Shown piece after piece: positions 1-9,702 of a DNA stretch of 64,000 nt. Made by a program: the position numbers and the translations under genes. The notes beneath the pieces are model-generated. The model was given only the letters and a program-made list of their open reading frames with translations, did not search any database and was not told the origin of the DNA. The DNA lies in the NCBI GenBank assembly GCA_963832355.1, contig CAWHTX010000014.1, positions 186,001-250,000 of the forward strand. Direction: 5' to 3'. How positions within the stretch are numbered: the stretch's first letter is position 1; each line of letters opens with the position of its first letter. Source of the DNA: DATFVA01 sp963832355 (lineage in GTDB: Bacteria; Bacteroidota; Ignavibacteria; Ignavibacteriales; Ignavibacteriaceae).

Positions 1-1
1 A

Positions 2-1162
2 GTACTTGGTGTGGTAGTGGGCATTTTTTCCATTATAGTTATAATGACTATTATTACTATGCTCCAGAGAAGCATAGAGAGTGGTTTTTCTCAATTAAAT
101 AAAAATACATTCCAGATCCAGAAATTTCCGAATATGATGGGAGGTGGCCCCGGCTGGAGAGATAAATACAGGAACCGTCCCGACCTTACCCTGGAAGACT
201 TCTACAGACTGCAGGATATGCTGACACAGGCTCTTTATGTAGGTGGCGAGCAATGGCAGTTTGGTAGGCAGATAACTTTTGGCAACAAGGAAACTAATCC
301 GAATATCAGCGTTGCAGGTGTAACGCTTGGTGCGATGAGAACCAATAACTGGAATGTTGAACAAGGCAGAGATTTCCGTCAGTCTGATGTTACATATTCT
401 AATGATGTCTGTATAATAGGTCAGGAAGTGGTTAGTAAGCTTTTTATAAATATTGATCCTATAGGTCAGGTAATAAGGGTTGACGGTAAGCCGCTTCAGG
501 TAATAGGTGTTCTTGAAAAGCAGCCTTCGATGTTTGGTCAGTCCAGGGATTCCTATATCGTAATGCCTATCACCACATTTCAGCAGAAGTACGGTAAATA
601 TAATAACAGTCTTAATATTACTGTTATGGCTCCAAGCAAAGCAGAGTATAATAATGTTATCGATGCGGCAACAGGATATATGAGGACAATAAGGAAAGTA
701 CCACCCGGAGAGGAGAATAACTTCTATATTTTTAGTAATGAATCATTAATAACACAGGTGAACGATATTACTTCAGGTGTAAGAATAGGGGCTCTTGTAG
801 TATCGATTATAGCACTTCTTGCGGCAGGAGTTGGAATTATGAATATTATGCTTGTTTCGGTTACTGAGAGAACCAGAGAGATAGGTATCAGGAAAGCGAT
901 CGGAGCGAGGAGGAGCAATATACTTTTTCAATTTTTGCTGGAAGCAATTACCCTTTGTATTGTGGGAGGTTTCATAGGTATTATTCTCGGCGTAGGAATA
1001 GGAAATATAGCCGGAAGTCTGCTTAATGCAAAAGCCGCAATACCGTTTGACTGGGTGATGATAGGTTTATCATTGTGCCTGTTTGTAGGAATAGTGTTCG
1101 GAACGTACCCCGCATATAAGGCTGCAAACCTGGATCCTATCGAAGCATTACGTTACGAATAG
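2..1162 (+). CDS. MacB/FtsX-type ABC transporter permease (5' truncated by window)
   Basis: This is an inner-membrane permease of the MacB family, which moves substrates or lipoproteins across the envelope using a partner ATPase. The frame is open to the window edge. A GTG at 11 is not a credible start, because the paralogue at 3310-4542 has about 35 more residues before the shared VVVGIFSIIVIMT segment. Visible parts are the first membrane helix, a large periplasmic MacB_PCD-like domain (about residues 45-255), three C-terminal helices with the loop SVTERTREIGIRKAIGAR, and the terminal signature TYPAYKAANLDPIEALRYE. No ATPase gene lies in the window, so a partner would have to be upstream. 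The substrate cannot be read from sequence. Confidence 0.9.
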   Translation, partial: VLGVVVGIFSIIVIMTIITMLQRSIESGFSQLNKNTFQIQKFPNMMGGGPGWRDKYRNRPDLTLEDFYRLQDMLTQALYVGGEQWQFGRQITFGNKETNPNISVAGVTLGAMRTNNWNVEQGRDFRQSDVTYSNDVCIIGQEVVSKLFINIDPIGQVIRVDGKPLQVIGVLEKQPSMFGQSRDSYIVMPITTFQQKYGKYNNSLNITVMAPSKAEYNNVIDAATGYMRTIRKVPPGEENNFYIFSNESLITQVNDITSGVRIGALVVSIIALLAAGVGIMNIMLVSVTERTREIGIRKAIGARRSNILFQFLLEAITLCIVGGFIGIILGVGIGNIAGSLLNAKAAIPFDWVMIGLSLCLFVGIVFGTYPAYKAANLDPIEALRYE

Positions 1163-1209
1163 GGTTGTTGCACTCCTGCTTATCTTAGAATTATATCAAA
1201 ATGGGACAC

Positions 1210-1229
1210 TGCCATTTTGTCATACTGTT
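1210..1229. repeat. 20-bp direct repeat, copy 1 (imperfect dyad TGCCA-N3-TGTCA)
   Basis: TGCCATTTTGTCATACTGTT occurs here and again, identically, at 1337-1356. Its core TGCCA-TTT-TGTCA is an inverted repeat with one mismatch, as expected for a dimeric regulator's operator. Both copies lie downstream of the permease and upstream of the lipid kinase. Binding is an inference. Confidence 0.5.
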
Positions 1230-1281
1230 GATTTAATCAACATCGAAAAATCGCAAATTTTCACCATTTTTTCTAAGTCCT

Positions 1282-1312
1282 AAAGGCGGACAAAAGGCGG
1301 ATAAAAGGCGGA
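1282..1312. repeat. Three 11-bp-period GGCGG repeat units
   Basis: GGCGG recurs at 1285, 1296 and 1307 within units close to AAAAGGCGGAY. The same unit appears once intact and once as a variant at 38441-38461, so it is a dispersed intergenic element rather than a local accident. Confidence 0.55.
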
Positions 1313-1336
1313 ATAACAATGGATGAATATTGCGTC

Positions 1337-1356
1337 TGCCATTTTGTCATACTGTT
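1337..1356. repeat. 20-bp direct repeat, copy 2
   Basis: Exact second copy of the 20-bp sequence at 1210-1229, start-to-start distance 127 bp. See copy 1 for the dyad core. Confidence 0.5.
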
Positions 1357-1570
1357 AAATATTTCAGCAAATTTGGCTGCTATTTTTTTCCTCTGGACCA
1401 ACAAACATCTCTATTAAGCCGCAGAGAACCAACGCAGCATAATTTTCAAATCCTTATTCCTTCACACTACAGAGATTAAACCTTCTGTGTGATATATATT
1501 AAGTTTCAATCCGGTTAATACATGAATCGTTCCTTATATTTTATCTTATGTGATAAAATGAATTGTATGT

Positions 1571-2443
1571 ATGAAGGCAGCTATAATAATTAATGAAGAA
1601 GCAGGTCAGGGTGACCGTTTAAAGGAAATATCTGAATACCTTGACAGGGAAAATTTTGAATATGATGTTTTTAAGATTTCCGGTGAAAATCTGCCTGATA
1701 TACTGGAAAGAGTAAGTAATAAAAATTATGAAATCCTTGTTGCCGCCGGGGGTGACGGTACAGTTAGTTCTGTAGCAGAAAAGGCTGTTATTCTGAACAG
1801 AACAATGGGGATCATACCTGTGGGTACACTTAATCATTTTGCAAAAGATGCAGGAATTCCTTTAAATATAAATGAAGCTTTAAGGACTATAACCGGAGGT
1901 AAAACAATATCAATTGATACCGCCAGCGTAAATGATCATATATTCCTGAACAATTCTTCAATCGGTCTTTACCCGAAAGTAGTGAAGCGCAGAGAGGAAC
2001 AGATGAAACTGGGCGGGAAAAAATGGCCGGCAATGTTTCAAGCAATAATGACTGTAGTGAAATCAATACCTAAAATAAACGTGGCAATAAAAGCAGACGG
2101 CAGAACAGTAAAATGTAAAACACCGTTCGTTTTTGTAGGAAACAATGATTATAAATTCGACTTTTTTAACCTTGGACGAAGAGAGGGGCTGGTAGACGGT
2201 CAGCTCAGTATATATTACCCGAAGTACGAAGGAAGGATATCATATCTACGACTGATATTTAAAACGCTGCTGGGCAGGCTCGACCAGGAAGCCAATTTCC
2301 GAATCCTTCATAATGAGGATTTAATTATCTATTCAAATAAAAAGAAACTCGAAGTCTCTATTGATGGAGAAGTGTTTAAGCTTAAAACTCCATTACACTA
2401 TAAAATAAAACCGAAATCATTACGAATCATAATACCGGACTGA
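1571..2443 (+). CDS. Diacylglycerol kinase-family lipid kinase (YegS/DgkB-like)
   Basis: A 290-aa soluble kinase of the DAGK_cat family, which phosphorylates diacylglycerol, sphingoid bases or related lipids at the membrane. The nucleotide-binding glycine motif GGDGTVSSVAE is near residues 61-71, followed by GIIPVGTLNHFAKDAGIP. The C-terminal beta-sandwich carries the usual SIDGE stretch. The N-terminal NPxSGxG-like loop is reduced to NEEAGQGD. Start ATG 1571 has no strong ribosome site, and an out-of-frame ATG sits 4 bp upstream. The metallophosphoesterase begins 2 bp after the stop, so the two are likely co-transcribed. The lipid substrate is unknown. Confidence 0.88.
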   Translation: MKAAIIINEEAGQGDRLKEISEYLDRENFEYDVFKISGENLPDILERVSNKNYEILVAAGGDGTVSSVAEKAVILNRTMGIIPVGTLNHFAKDAGIPLNINEALRTITGGKTISIDTASVNDHIFLNNSSIGLYPKVVKRREEQMKLGGKKWPAMFQAIMTVVKSIPKINVAIKADGRTVKCKTPFVFVGNNDYKFDFFNLGRREGLVDGQLSIYYPKYEGRISYLRLIFKTLLGRLDQEANFRILHNEDLIIYSNKKKLEVSIDGEVFKLKTPLHYKIKPKSLRIIIPD

Positions 2444-2444
2444 A

Positions 2445-3252
2445 TTGAAAAAGATAGTGCACATATCCGACCTCCATTTTGGAACCGTTGAAAAGAAGAT
2501 AGAAGACGCAGTGCTCCGAGATATCGGCAAACTGGAACCCGATCTCCTTATAGTGAGCGGTGATCTTACTCAGCGGGCCAGGAGAAGTCAGTTCCGCCAG
2601 GCAAAGAAATTTCTTGATAAGCTTGAATATAAAAAGATAATTATTCCCGGCAACCATGATATACCTCTGTTCAATATCTTTTCGAGATTTCTTCGGGCTC
2701 TGACTAACTACAAAAATATTATTACAACTGACCTGTCGCCGTTTTACAGCGATGAAACAATGGCAGTATTAGGCATAAATACAGCCCGTTCGCTGACATG
2801 GAAATCCGGCAGAATTTCGGTAGAGCAAATCGAAGTACTTAAAAAAAAATTATGTTCGATCGATAACAGCGTATTTAAGATAATCGTTACTCATCACCCG
2901 TTCATTCCTCCGCCGGGCGATCTTGGTATTAAACTGGTTGGCCGGTCAGCAAAGGCTTTACGGATAATTGATAAATGCTCGATCGATTTGCTGTCTGGCG
3001 GGACACCTTCACCAGGGTTATAACGGTGATGTAAGACCATTTTATCCTTCCCAGTATAGTTCAATTATTTCGGTGCAGGCAGGCACGGCTATATCCAACA
3101 GGACCCGTGAAGAACCAAATGCATTTAACGTGATTGAGGCTGATAAAACGCATATAGTGATATCTGTAAGAGTATGGAATGGGGAATTATTTGAATCGGC
3201 CCGGAAAACTGAATATGAAAAAACCGGAAGAGAATGGCTTAAAAAAGACTGA
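2445..3252 (+). pseudogene. Calcineurin-like metallophosphoesterase, frameshifted
   Basis: A metal-dependent phosphoesterase of about 269 aa (DpdA/Icc-like) with the motifs in order: ISDLHFG, SGDLTQ, GNHD and THHP. Near position 3000 the frame breaks. The first frame continues as GGTPSPGL and stops at 3023, while the family motif GHLHQG and the rest of the domain continue in another frame to 3252. Removing one G from the GGCGGG at 2997-3002 restores a continuous protein, so this is a one-base insertion, real or a sequencing error. The start is TTG 2445, 2 bp after the lipid kinase stop. The last metal-ligand histidines lie beyond the break, so the upstream fragment alone should be inactive. 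Confidence 0.85.
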
Positions 3253-3309
3253 CGAACGTTAAGTCAGAGGAACAGTGGGCGGCTTCGGAAATTGTTTATA
3301 CCGCCGGAA

Positions 3310-4542
3310 TTATTCGTACCTTAAAGCCTCTATCGGATCCAGGTTTGAAGCCTTATATGCAGGATAGGTTCCGAATACAATTCCTACAAAAATACAAAGC
3401 CCCAGTCCAATCAATACCCAGTCAACTGGTATTGCATTTTCTGCATTCAGGAAACTGCCGGCAAAATTGCCGATACCTATACCGAGAACAATACCAATAA
3501 ACCCACCGATAAGGCAGAGTACAACCGCTTCAATGAGGAACTGAGCAAGTATGTTAGTTTTTCTTGCCCCTACAGCTTTCCTGATCCCAATTTCCCTGGT
3601 TCTTTCGGTTACCGATACGAGCATAATGTTCATGATCCCCACACCTGCTGCCAGCAGTGCAATGATAGACACTACCACAGCTCCGATGCGTACACCGCCT
3701 GTGATATCGTTAATCTGACCCACAAGTGATTCATTACTGAATATGTCAAAGTCATTATCTTCTCCCGCCGGAACTTTTCTGATTATCCTCATATATCCCG
3801 TTGCTGCATCCATAGCCGAATTGTAATCCTCTTTACCGTAGGATTGAACTGTTATACTTATACTGTGTGCACGCCTTCCATACATCGACTGGAATGATGT
3901 AATTGGCATTACAATGTAATTATCCATCGATTGTCCAAAAAATTCAGGCTGCTTTTCAAGGATACCGATTACTTTCAAAGGATATCCGTCAACGCGTACT
4001 GTAAGTCCAATCGGGTCAATATTCGGAAACAATTTCTTTGTAACATCATCTCCCAGGACACATACATCCTTGGAATGCTGAACATCCGATTCATTAATTT
4101 CTCTCCCGTTCTTAACCGTAACCGAATTAGTTCTGAATGCACCCATGGTTACACCGATAACTGAAATATTAGGATTTGTCTCCTTACTACCGAATTTTAC
4201 AATCTTTCCATGCATAGTCTGTTCAGCCCCTACGTACTTTGCCCGATTCATCATCTGTTCAAACCGGTAAAAGTCATCCAGAGTAATATCTTTCCTGTTC
4301 CGGTATTTTCGCCACGAACCCGGTCCTCCCGTGTGAATTGCAGGATATTTCTGTATCTGGAAAGTGTTTTTATTCAGGAAAGATACCCCGCTTTCAATTG
4401 TATCCTGAAGCATTGTTATGACCGTCATGATTACAATAATCGAAAATATTCCCACAACAACACCAAGTATAGTAAGAATTGTTCTTAAACGGTTGGATTT
4501 GAGTGAATCAAATGATAGCGAAAGAATCTGGCTGATCTGCAT
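3310..4542 (-). CDS. MacB/FtsX-type ABC transporter permease (full length)
   Basis: Paralogue of the permease at the left edge, on the opposite strand. It has an N-terminal helix over the VVVGIFSIIVIMT segment, a periplasmic MacB_PCD-like domain, three C-terminal helices, SVTERTREIGIRKAVGAR, and the terminal TYPAYKASNLDPIEALRYE. I place the start at the ATG reading MQISQILSLSF (4540-4542). It has AGGGA just upstream and matches where family members begin, whereas the in-frame ATG at 4573-4575 has no ribosome site. It is convergent with the phosphoesterase and divergent from the outer-membrane protein at 4764. No ATPase gene is adjacent. Confidence 0.9.
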   Translation of the reverse strand: MQISQILSLSFDSLKSNRLRTILTILGVVVGIFSIIVIMTVITMLQDTIESGVSFLNKNTFQIQKYPAIHTGGPGSWRKYRNRKDITLDDFYRFEQMMNRAKYVGAEQTMHGKIVKFGSKETNPNISVIGVTMGAFRTNSVTVKNGREINESDVQHSKDVCVLGDDVTKKLFPNIDPIGLTVRVDGYPLKVIGILEKQPEFFGQSMDNYIVMPITSFQSMYGRRAHSISITVQSYGKEDYNSAMDAATGYMRIIRKVPAGEDNDFDIFSNESLVGQINDITGGVRIGAVVVSIIALLAAGVGIMNIMLVSVTERTREIGIRKAVGARKTNILAQFLIEAVVLCLIGGFIGIVLGIGIGNFAGSFLNAENAIPVDWVLIGLGLCIFVGIVFGTYPAYKASNLDPIEALRYE

Positions 4543-4763
4543 TGTTCCCTGCTTTTTTAAGGACGAAAATCGCATTTATGCTACTGCTGCAAAAATAATC
4601 TAATGGAATATATATTAAAAGGGGTGAAATAATAAAAAATATATCGGGAAGAGAAGAAACCGTTAAATGAACAGCCCGGGGGAAACGTAATCTTAGAAGT
4701 AATATAGACTTGATAAAAGAAGTATGTAAATTTAGATTATAACTTCACAAATCTTGTCATCAT

Positions 4764-7700
4764 TTGAGATTTAAGCTTTTATTAATACCGGGTTTACTCT
4801 TTTTTTTGACAATCTCATTAAGGGCGCAGGATCAATACCTGGTAAAAACTGTTACGGACACAATACCGGTAAATCTGGATAATCATTATTCCCTTTCCAG
4901 AGTTTCTGTTATTCCTTTTTCTGAAAGGATCGTTTTGCGCGGCAGAACTCTCAATCGAAGTGATTATTCCATATCATACAAAACAGCTTCATTCAAACTC
5001 TCCGATTCGCTGGCTTATTCAATATTTGATACACTATATGTTTCCTACAGATCTTACCAGCTATCCCTTCAGAAGGAATACAAAAAGCGAAGCCTGGTAA
5101 TTAAGGTAAAAGAAGGCGGAAAGGACACAATTCAGGTGGCACAAACAGAAGGCGGAGGATTTACCGCAGAAGAAATTTTCGGAAGCAGGATAGAGAAAAG
5201 TGGTACGCTTGTAAGGGGCTTTACTGTTGGTACCACAAAAGATTTTACCCTGAACAGCGGGCTTCGCCTTCAGCTTTCGGGAAAACTATCTGATGAGATT
5301 GAGGTGGTGGCAGCGCTGACGGATGAGAATACACCCATTCAGCCCGAAGGAAATACTGAAAGACTTGATGAACTTGATAAGGTTTTTATCCAGATCAAGC
5401 ACCCGAATGCCACCGGGACATTCGGCGATTACCAGTTGATTAGAAAACAGGGAGAGTTTGGTGTAGTGGACAGAAAACTTCAGGGACTGATGGGCGAGTT
5501 TAACTATGAAGGGCAATCGGGCTATGTTTCGCTTGCAAGCTCGCGCGGAAAATTCAATACGAATAATTTTAACGGTGTTGACGGTGTGCAGGGTCCTTAC
5601 CGTCTTTCAGGAATAAATAATGAAAAAGATATTGTTGTAATTGCAGGAACGGAAAGAGTATATCTTGACGGCATCCAGATGAAAAGAGGAGAGGCGAACG
5701 ATTATACGATTGAATACGGAAACGCACAGATAACATTTACACCTCAGCGGTTAATTACATGCAGCTAGCCGTATTTCCGTTGATTTCGAGTATACCGACA
5801 GACGGTTTACAAGGGACTTTTTCGGGACAGGGGTGAAATCTTCACTCCTGAATGATAAACTCGGGATACAGCTTCAGTATCTTAGAGAAGGTGATGATCC
5901 CAATGCCCCAATTGATATAACACTTTCAGACTCGGATAAAGTGATACTTCAGAATGCAGGGGATGACAGAACAAAAGCTACAAAGACAGGTATCAGTCTT
6001 GCAAAGCCTGATTCACTGGGAATAGTAAGAGGGACTTATATTAAAGTAGACACGCTGATAAATAATGAACCATTCAGTTATTATGTTTACAACCCCGGTG
6101 ATTCAGCCGCCATTTATAACGTTTCTTTTACTTATGTGGGAGAGTTTAATGGCGATTATACAAAGATCAGTCTTGGCAACTACCAATTTGCGGGAAAAGG
6201 GCAGGGAGGTTACCTTCCCATAATCTTCATTCCGATTCCTGAACGAAAACAGGTGGGAAACATCGTGGTGGATTTTAATCCCTTAAAAGATTTTTTTGTA
6301 AGTCTTGAATACGCAGGAAGTCTTTGGGATCAGAACCTTCTTTCAACTCTCGATGATAAAAATAACTACGGCTATGCAAGAAATTTATTCCTGAAAATGG
6401 ATCCTAAAAAGATAAATCTGGGCAATGTCAGCCTCGGGAAAATCGGGTTTTCGGTTAAGGACAGGTTCATACAGGATAAGTTTACTTCAGCGGACAGGAT
6501 AAATGAGGTCGAGTTCGACCGATACTATAATGTTGCAAAAGACCAGGCAAAGGTAGATGAGACACTTCGTGAATTTAACCTTAACCTGATGCCGGTTGAT
6601 AATATGTTAGCTGCTTCATCCATTGGTATACTGAAACGGGGAAGTGATTTTAAGTCAACACGCTACCATAATATTTTCAGCTTCACAGATAATAATAACT
6701 ACAGCCTCCTGTATGATTTCGATTACGTGGAATCGAAGAATGGAAATATCCAGACCGACTGGCTGAGGCAGAAGGGAAGCGGGTATTATGTCTTCTGGTA
6801 TCTGAAGCCGGGGATGGAATTTCTCGCCGAGAAAAAGAAAGATAAATATACATCTTCAGACTCACTTCTGGCTACCAGTTTAAAATATTATGAGGTTGCT
6901 CCTTACCTTCAGCTTGTAAATATTCCGGGACTTAAAATAGGGAGTAAATATTCGGTAAGGGACGACTATCTGCCGCTGGATGGAATAATGATTAAGCAGG
7001 CGCGGGCTCTCACGCAGTATTATGAAATGACATATAACGGAATAAGGGAAGTAAATACAACGTTCAACTTTACGCTCAGGAAAAAAAAGTATACAGAACC
7101 TTTCAAGAACAAAGGGTTCCTCGATAACCAGACTATATTAATAAGATCACAGTCGAAATTTAATTTGTGGAATCCCGTTCTGAATGGCGATCTTTTTTAT
7201 GAAGTCTCAACGGAAAGGACAGCAAAGCTAGAAAAAGTCTTTATCAGAGTTCCCCAGGGGACAGGAAACTACCGTTATCTTGGGGATTTGAATAATAACG
7301 GGGTGGCCGATGAAAATGAATTTGAACCGGCCGTGTACGATGCAGACTACGTGCAGATCACAGTTCCAACCGACCAGCTTTTCCCTGTTATCAACCTGAA
7401 AACAAGTACCCGGTGGAAAGTGCAGTACGGGGAGATCTTTGAGAATGGTTCACTAGCCTATAAGTTGTTGAAACCATTGTCGTCAGAGACTTACTGGAGG
7501 ATTGAGGAAAACAGCCGGGAGGAAGATTATAAAAAAATATACCTGCTTGACTTCTCCGCGTTTCAGAACGCCGAGACTACAATTAATGGCTCTAATTATA
7601 TTCAGCAGGACGTATTTCTTTTTGAAAATGATCCTGACCTTTCTTTCAGGTTCCGCTATGCGCAAACAAAAGGACTTAACCAGTTCAGCGGGGGAACTGA

Positions 7701-8232
7701 AAGGTCATATAACAGGGAAAGAAGCTTAAGGATAACATTCAGGATGGTGAAAGAATTAAGCAATCAGACGGATCTTGTGAATAAAAAAGATGCAGTGTTT
7801 GCTCCGGTAGAATCCAACAGGAAGAGAAATATAAATGGCAACAGTGCAGCCTCTGATTTTTCCTACAGACCGGAAAATAATATTGAAGTTGGATTTAAAC
7901 TTAAGGTAGGCAGAAATGAAGATACTTATCCTGTTAAACCTACAGTTGTTGACCTGAATGCACAAACATTAAGATTTAATTTATCCTTTGCCGGAACAGG
8001 AAGATTGAGGATCGAGCTGGAGAGGGATGAACTGACTGGAAATACATCAGAAAATTTCCTTCCTTTTGAATTAACCGAAGGAAACCAGATCGGAAAAAAT
8101 TATTACTGGAGACTTAATTTCGATTACCGCATAAATACCTTTTTGCAGTCGACTGTCAGTTACGACGGGAGATTACAGGGCCAAAACAGGGCTATTCATA
8201 CTGCCAGGGCAGAGGTAAGAGCATATTTTTAA
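4764..8232 (+). pseudogene. Large outer-membrane beta-barrel-like surface protein, one frameshift
   Basis: A secreted protein of about 1,155 aa: a signal peptide over residues 1-21 (cut after LRAQ), then long alternating beta-strand sequence with aromatic ends typical of an outer-membrane barrel. Conserved-looking stretches are GTLVRGFTVGTTKDFTLNSG and RVYLDGIQMKRGEANDYTIE. The frame from TTG 4764 stops at 5768 just after ITFTPQRLIT. The expected continuation SRISVDFEYTDRRFTRDFF is in frame +1 from about 5767 and runs to 8232, so the shift lies within 5755-5766. I recall similar proteins in Chlorobi and Gemmatimonadota, sometimes loosely annotated as SprA-related, but would not assign a function. 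Nothing suggests the two halves are separate genes. Confidence 0.75.
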
Positions 8233-8247
8233 TATATAAGGATAAAT

Positions 8248-8712
8248 ATGAAAATTATATCTAATATGATTGAAGCACATATTTTCAGAGAGACACAGAA
8301 CGGTCTCGAATTTCTTCTTCTAAAACGTGCAGAAAATGAAATTTACCCCGGTTTGTGGCAGATGGTGAATGGAAAAGTTGAGGGGGATGAAACAGCTTAC
8401 CAGACTGCTCTCAGGGAAATTAAAGAAGAAACCGGGCTGCATCCTGAAAGATTATGGGTGGTTCCGAATGTGAATACCTTTTATTCACACGAACTGAATG
8501 CAATCTCAATGCTTCCCGTTTTTGCGGCAAAAGTTAATGGGAGCGAAAAAATTAAAATATGTGAAGAGCATACCGATTACTGCTGGTACAATACCGAAGA
8601 AGCTAAAAATCTGCTTGCCTGGGAAGGGCAGAGACATTCCGTCGACCTTATTAACAGGTACCACTTAAAAGACAGGATTTTCTGGGATTATATAGAGATA
8701 AATCTGCGCTAA
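8248..8712 (+). CDS. Nudix hydrolase
   Basis: A 154-aa MutT-type hydrolase that cleaves nucleoside diphosphates linked to another moiety. A perfect Nudix box spans residues 42-64 (G42, E48, R56-E57, E60-E61, G63). It sits 15 bp after the outer-membrane gene with AAGGA upstream of the ATG. The short length and the GLWQMVNGKVE lead-in resemble dATP or dihydroneopterin-triphosphate pyrophosphohydrolases, but the substrate cannot be fixed. Folate genes pabABC lie 30 kb away, so a role there is only a possibility. Confidence 0.9.
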   Translation: MKIISNMIEAHIFRETQNGLEFLLLKRAENEIYPGLWQMVNGKVEGDETAYQTALREIKEETGLHPERLWVVPNVNTFYSHELNAISMLPVFAAKVNGSEKIKICEEHTDYCWYNTEEAKNLLAWEGQRHSVDLINRYHLKDRIFWDYIEINLR

Positions 8713-8787
8713 AGTCTTCTTTTATTATGGTTTTAAAACCCTAATTGGTTATTTTTAATATTCTAATTCAAAAAAACAGGAGAAAAA

Positions 8788-9702
8788 TTGAGTTTACTTG
8801 TTGTAGGATCACTTGCCCTTGATACAGTTGCCACACCATTCGATAAAATTAATGATGCCCTTGGAGGATCAGCCACCTATATATCCCTTGCCGCAAGTTA
8901 TTTCAGCGGTCCGATAAACCTTGTCGGAGTTGTAGGGAGCGATTTCCCGAAAAATTATATAAGTCTTCTCGAAGATCATAATATCGATACCGATGGTCTG
9001 CAAATTATGGATGGCAAAACATTTCGCTGGTCAGGCAAGTATCACTACGATCTCAATGTTCGCGATACATTATTAACTGAACTTAATGTATTCGAAAAAT
9101 TTGATCCTGTTATTCCCGAAAAATTCAGGAACGCCAGGTTTGTCTGTCTGGGCAACATTGATCCATCACTTCAGCTGAAAGTACTGAACCAGATGGTGAG
9201 TCCTCATTTTGTAGTTTGTGACACCATGAACTACTGGATCGAAGGAAAAAAAGAGGAACTGCTGGAAGTATTAAAAAGAGCAAATGTTCTCATCATAAAT
9301 GATTCCGAGGCACGCCTTCTTGCTCACGAACCTAACCTGATAAAGGCTGCCAGGAAGATAAGAGAAATGGGACCTGAGATCCTTATTATTAAAAAAGGAG
9401 AACATGGCGCTCTGCTATTTATGGAGGATATTGTTTTCTCCGCTCCTGCTTATCCGCTTGAAATGATCTATGATCCCACAGGTGCCGGAGACACTTTTGC
9501 AGGCGGATTTATTGGATACCTTCATAAAACAAATGATCTTGGTGTTGAAAGTGTAAAATCAGCGGTTGTATTCGGAAGCACACTTGCCTCATTCTGCGTA
9601 GAAAAATTCAGTGTTGACGGGTTGAGAGATCTTAATTATCTTCGTATACATGACCGTTACCGTGAATTTTATAATATGACAAGGTTCGATGAACAAGACT
9701 GA
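8788..9702 (+). CDS. PfkB-family sugar/nucleoside kinase
   Basis: A 304-aa ribokinase-superfamily kinase. The N-terminal GGSATYISLAASYF matches the substrate-binding PfkB signature. The second signature, DPTGAGDTFAGGF, is at residues 229-241 with catalytic base D235. The start is TTG 8788 with AGGAG at 8778-8782. The 3' end overlaps mtnA by 14 bp, implying translational coupling. Context therefore points to methylthioribose or a related nucleoside/pentose as substrate. The classical MTR kinase belongs to a different fold, so this is a context guess; adenosine-type kinases are also in this family. Confidence 0.85.
   Translation: MSLLVVGSLALDTVATPFDKINDALGGSATYISLAASYFSGPINLVGVVGSDFPKNYISLLEDHNIDTDGLQIMDGKTFRWSGKYHYDLNVRDTLLTELNVFEKFDPVIPEKFRNARFVCLGNIDPSLQLKVLNQMVSPHFVVCDTMNYWIEGKKEELLEVLKRANVLIINDSEARLLAHEPNLIKAARKIREMGPEILIIKKGEHGALLFMEDIVFSAPAYPLEMIYDPTGAGDTFAGGFIGYLHKTNDLGVESVKSAVVFGSTLASFCVEKFSVDGLRDLNYLRIHDRYREFYNMTRFDEQD

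Larger units (their letters stand above)
1163..1570. other. 408-bp intergenic region with short repeats
   Basis: No plausible gene is seen on either strand. The region holds an exact 20-bp direct repeat (1210-1229 and 1337-1356), three units of an 11-bp-period GGCGG repeat (1282-1312), and a sequence near 1413-1435 resembling common 'CCGCAGAGA' intergenic filler. The rest is AT-rich. A promoter for the lipid kinase at 1571 presumably lies near its 3' end, but no clear consensus was recognised. Confidence 0.6.

Noticed and set aside
1413..1435. Sequence like the common 'CCGCAGAGA...' intergenic filler, with a similar phrase near 35920
   Set aside because: Similarity between the two is loose and I cannot show a defined repeat unit from this window.
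3270..3310. GC-rich GGCGG...CCGCC pair between convergent genes
   Set aside because: Short stem with a long loop and no T tract on either strand; not a supported bidirectional terminator.
8729..8740. Palindrome GGTTTTAAAACC after the Nudix gene
   Set aside because: AT-rich, no loop and no adjacent T tract; too weak to call a terminator or operator.
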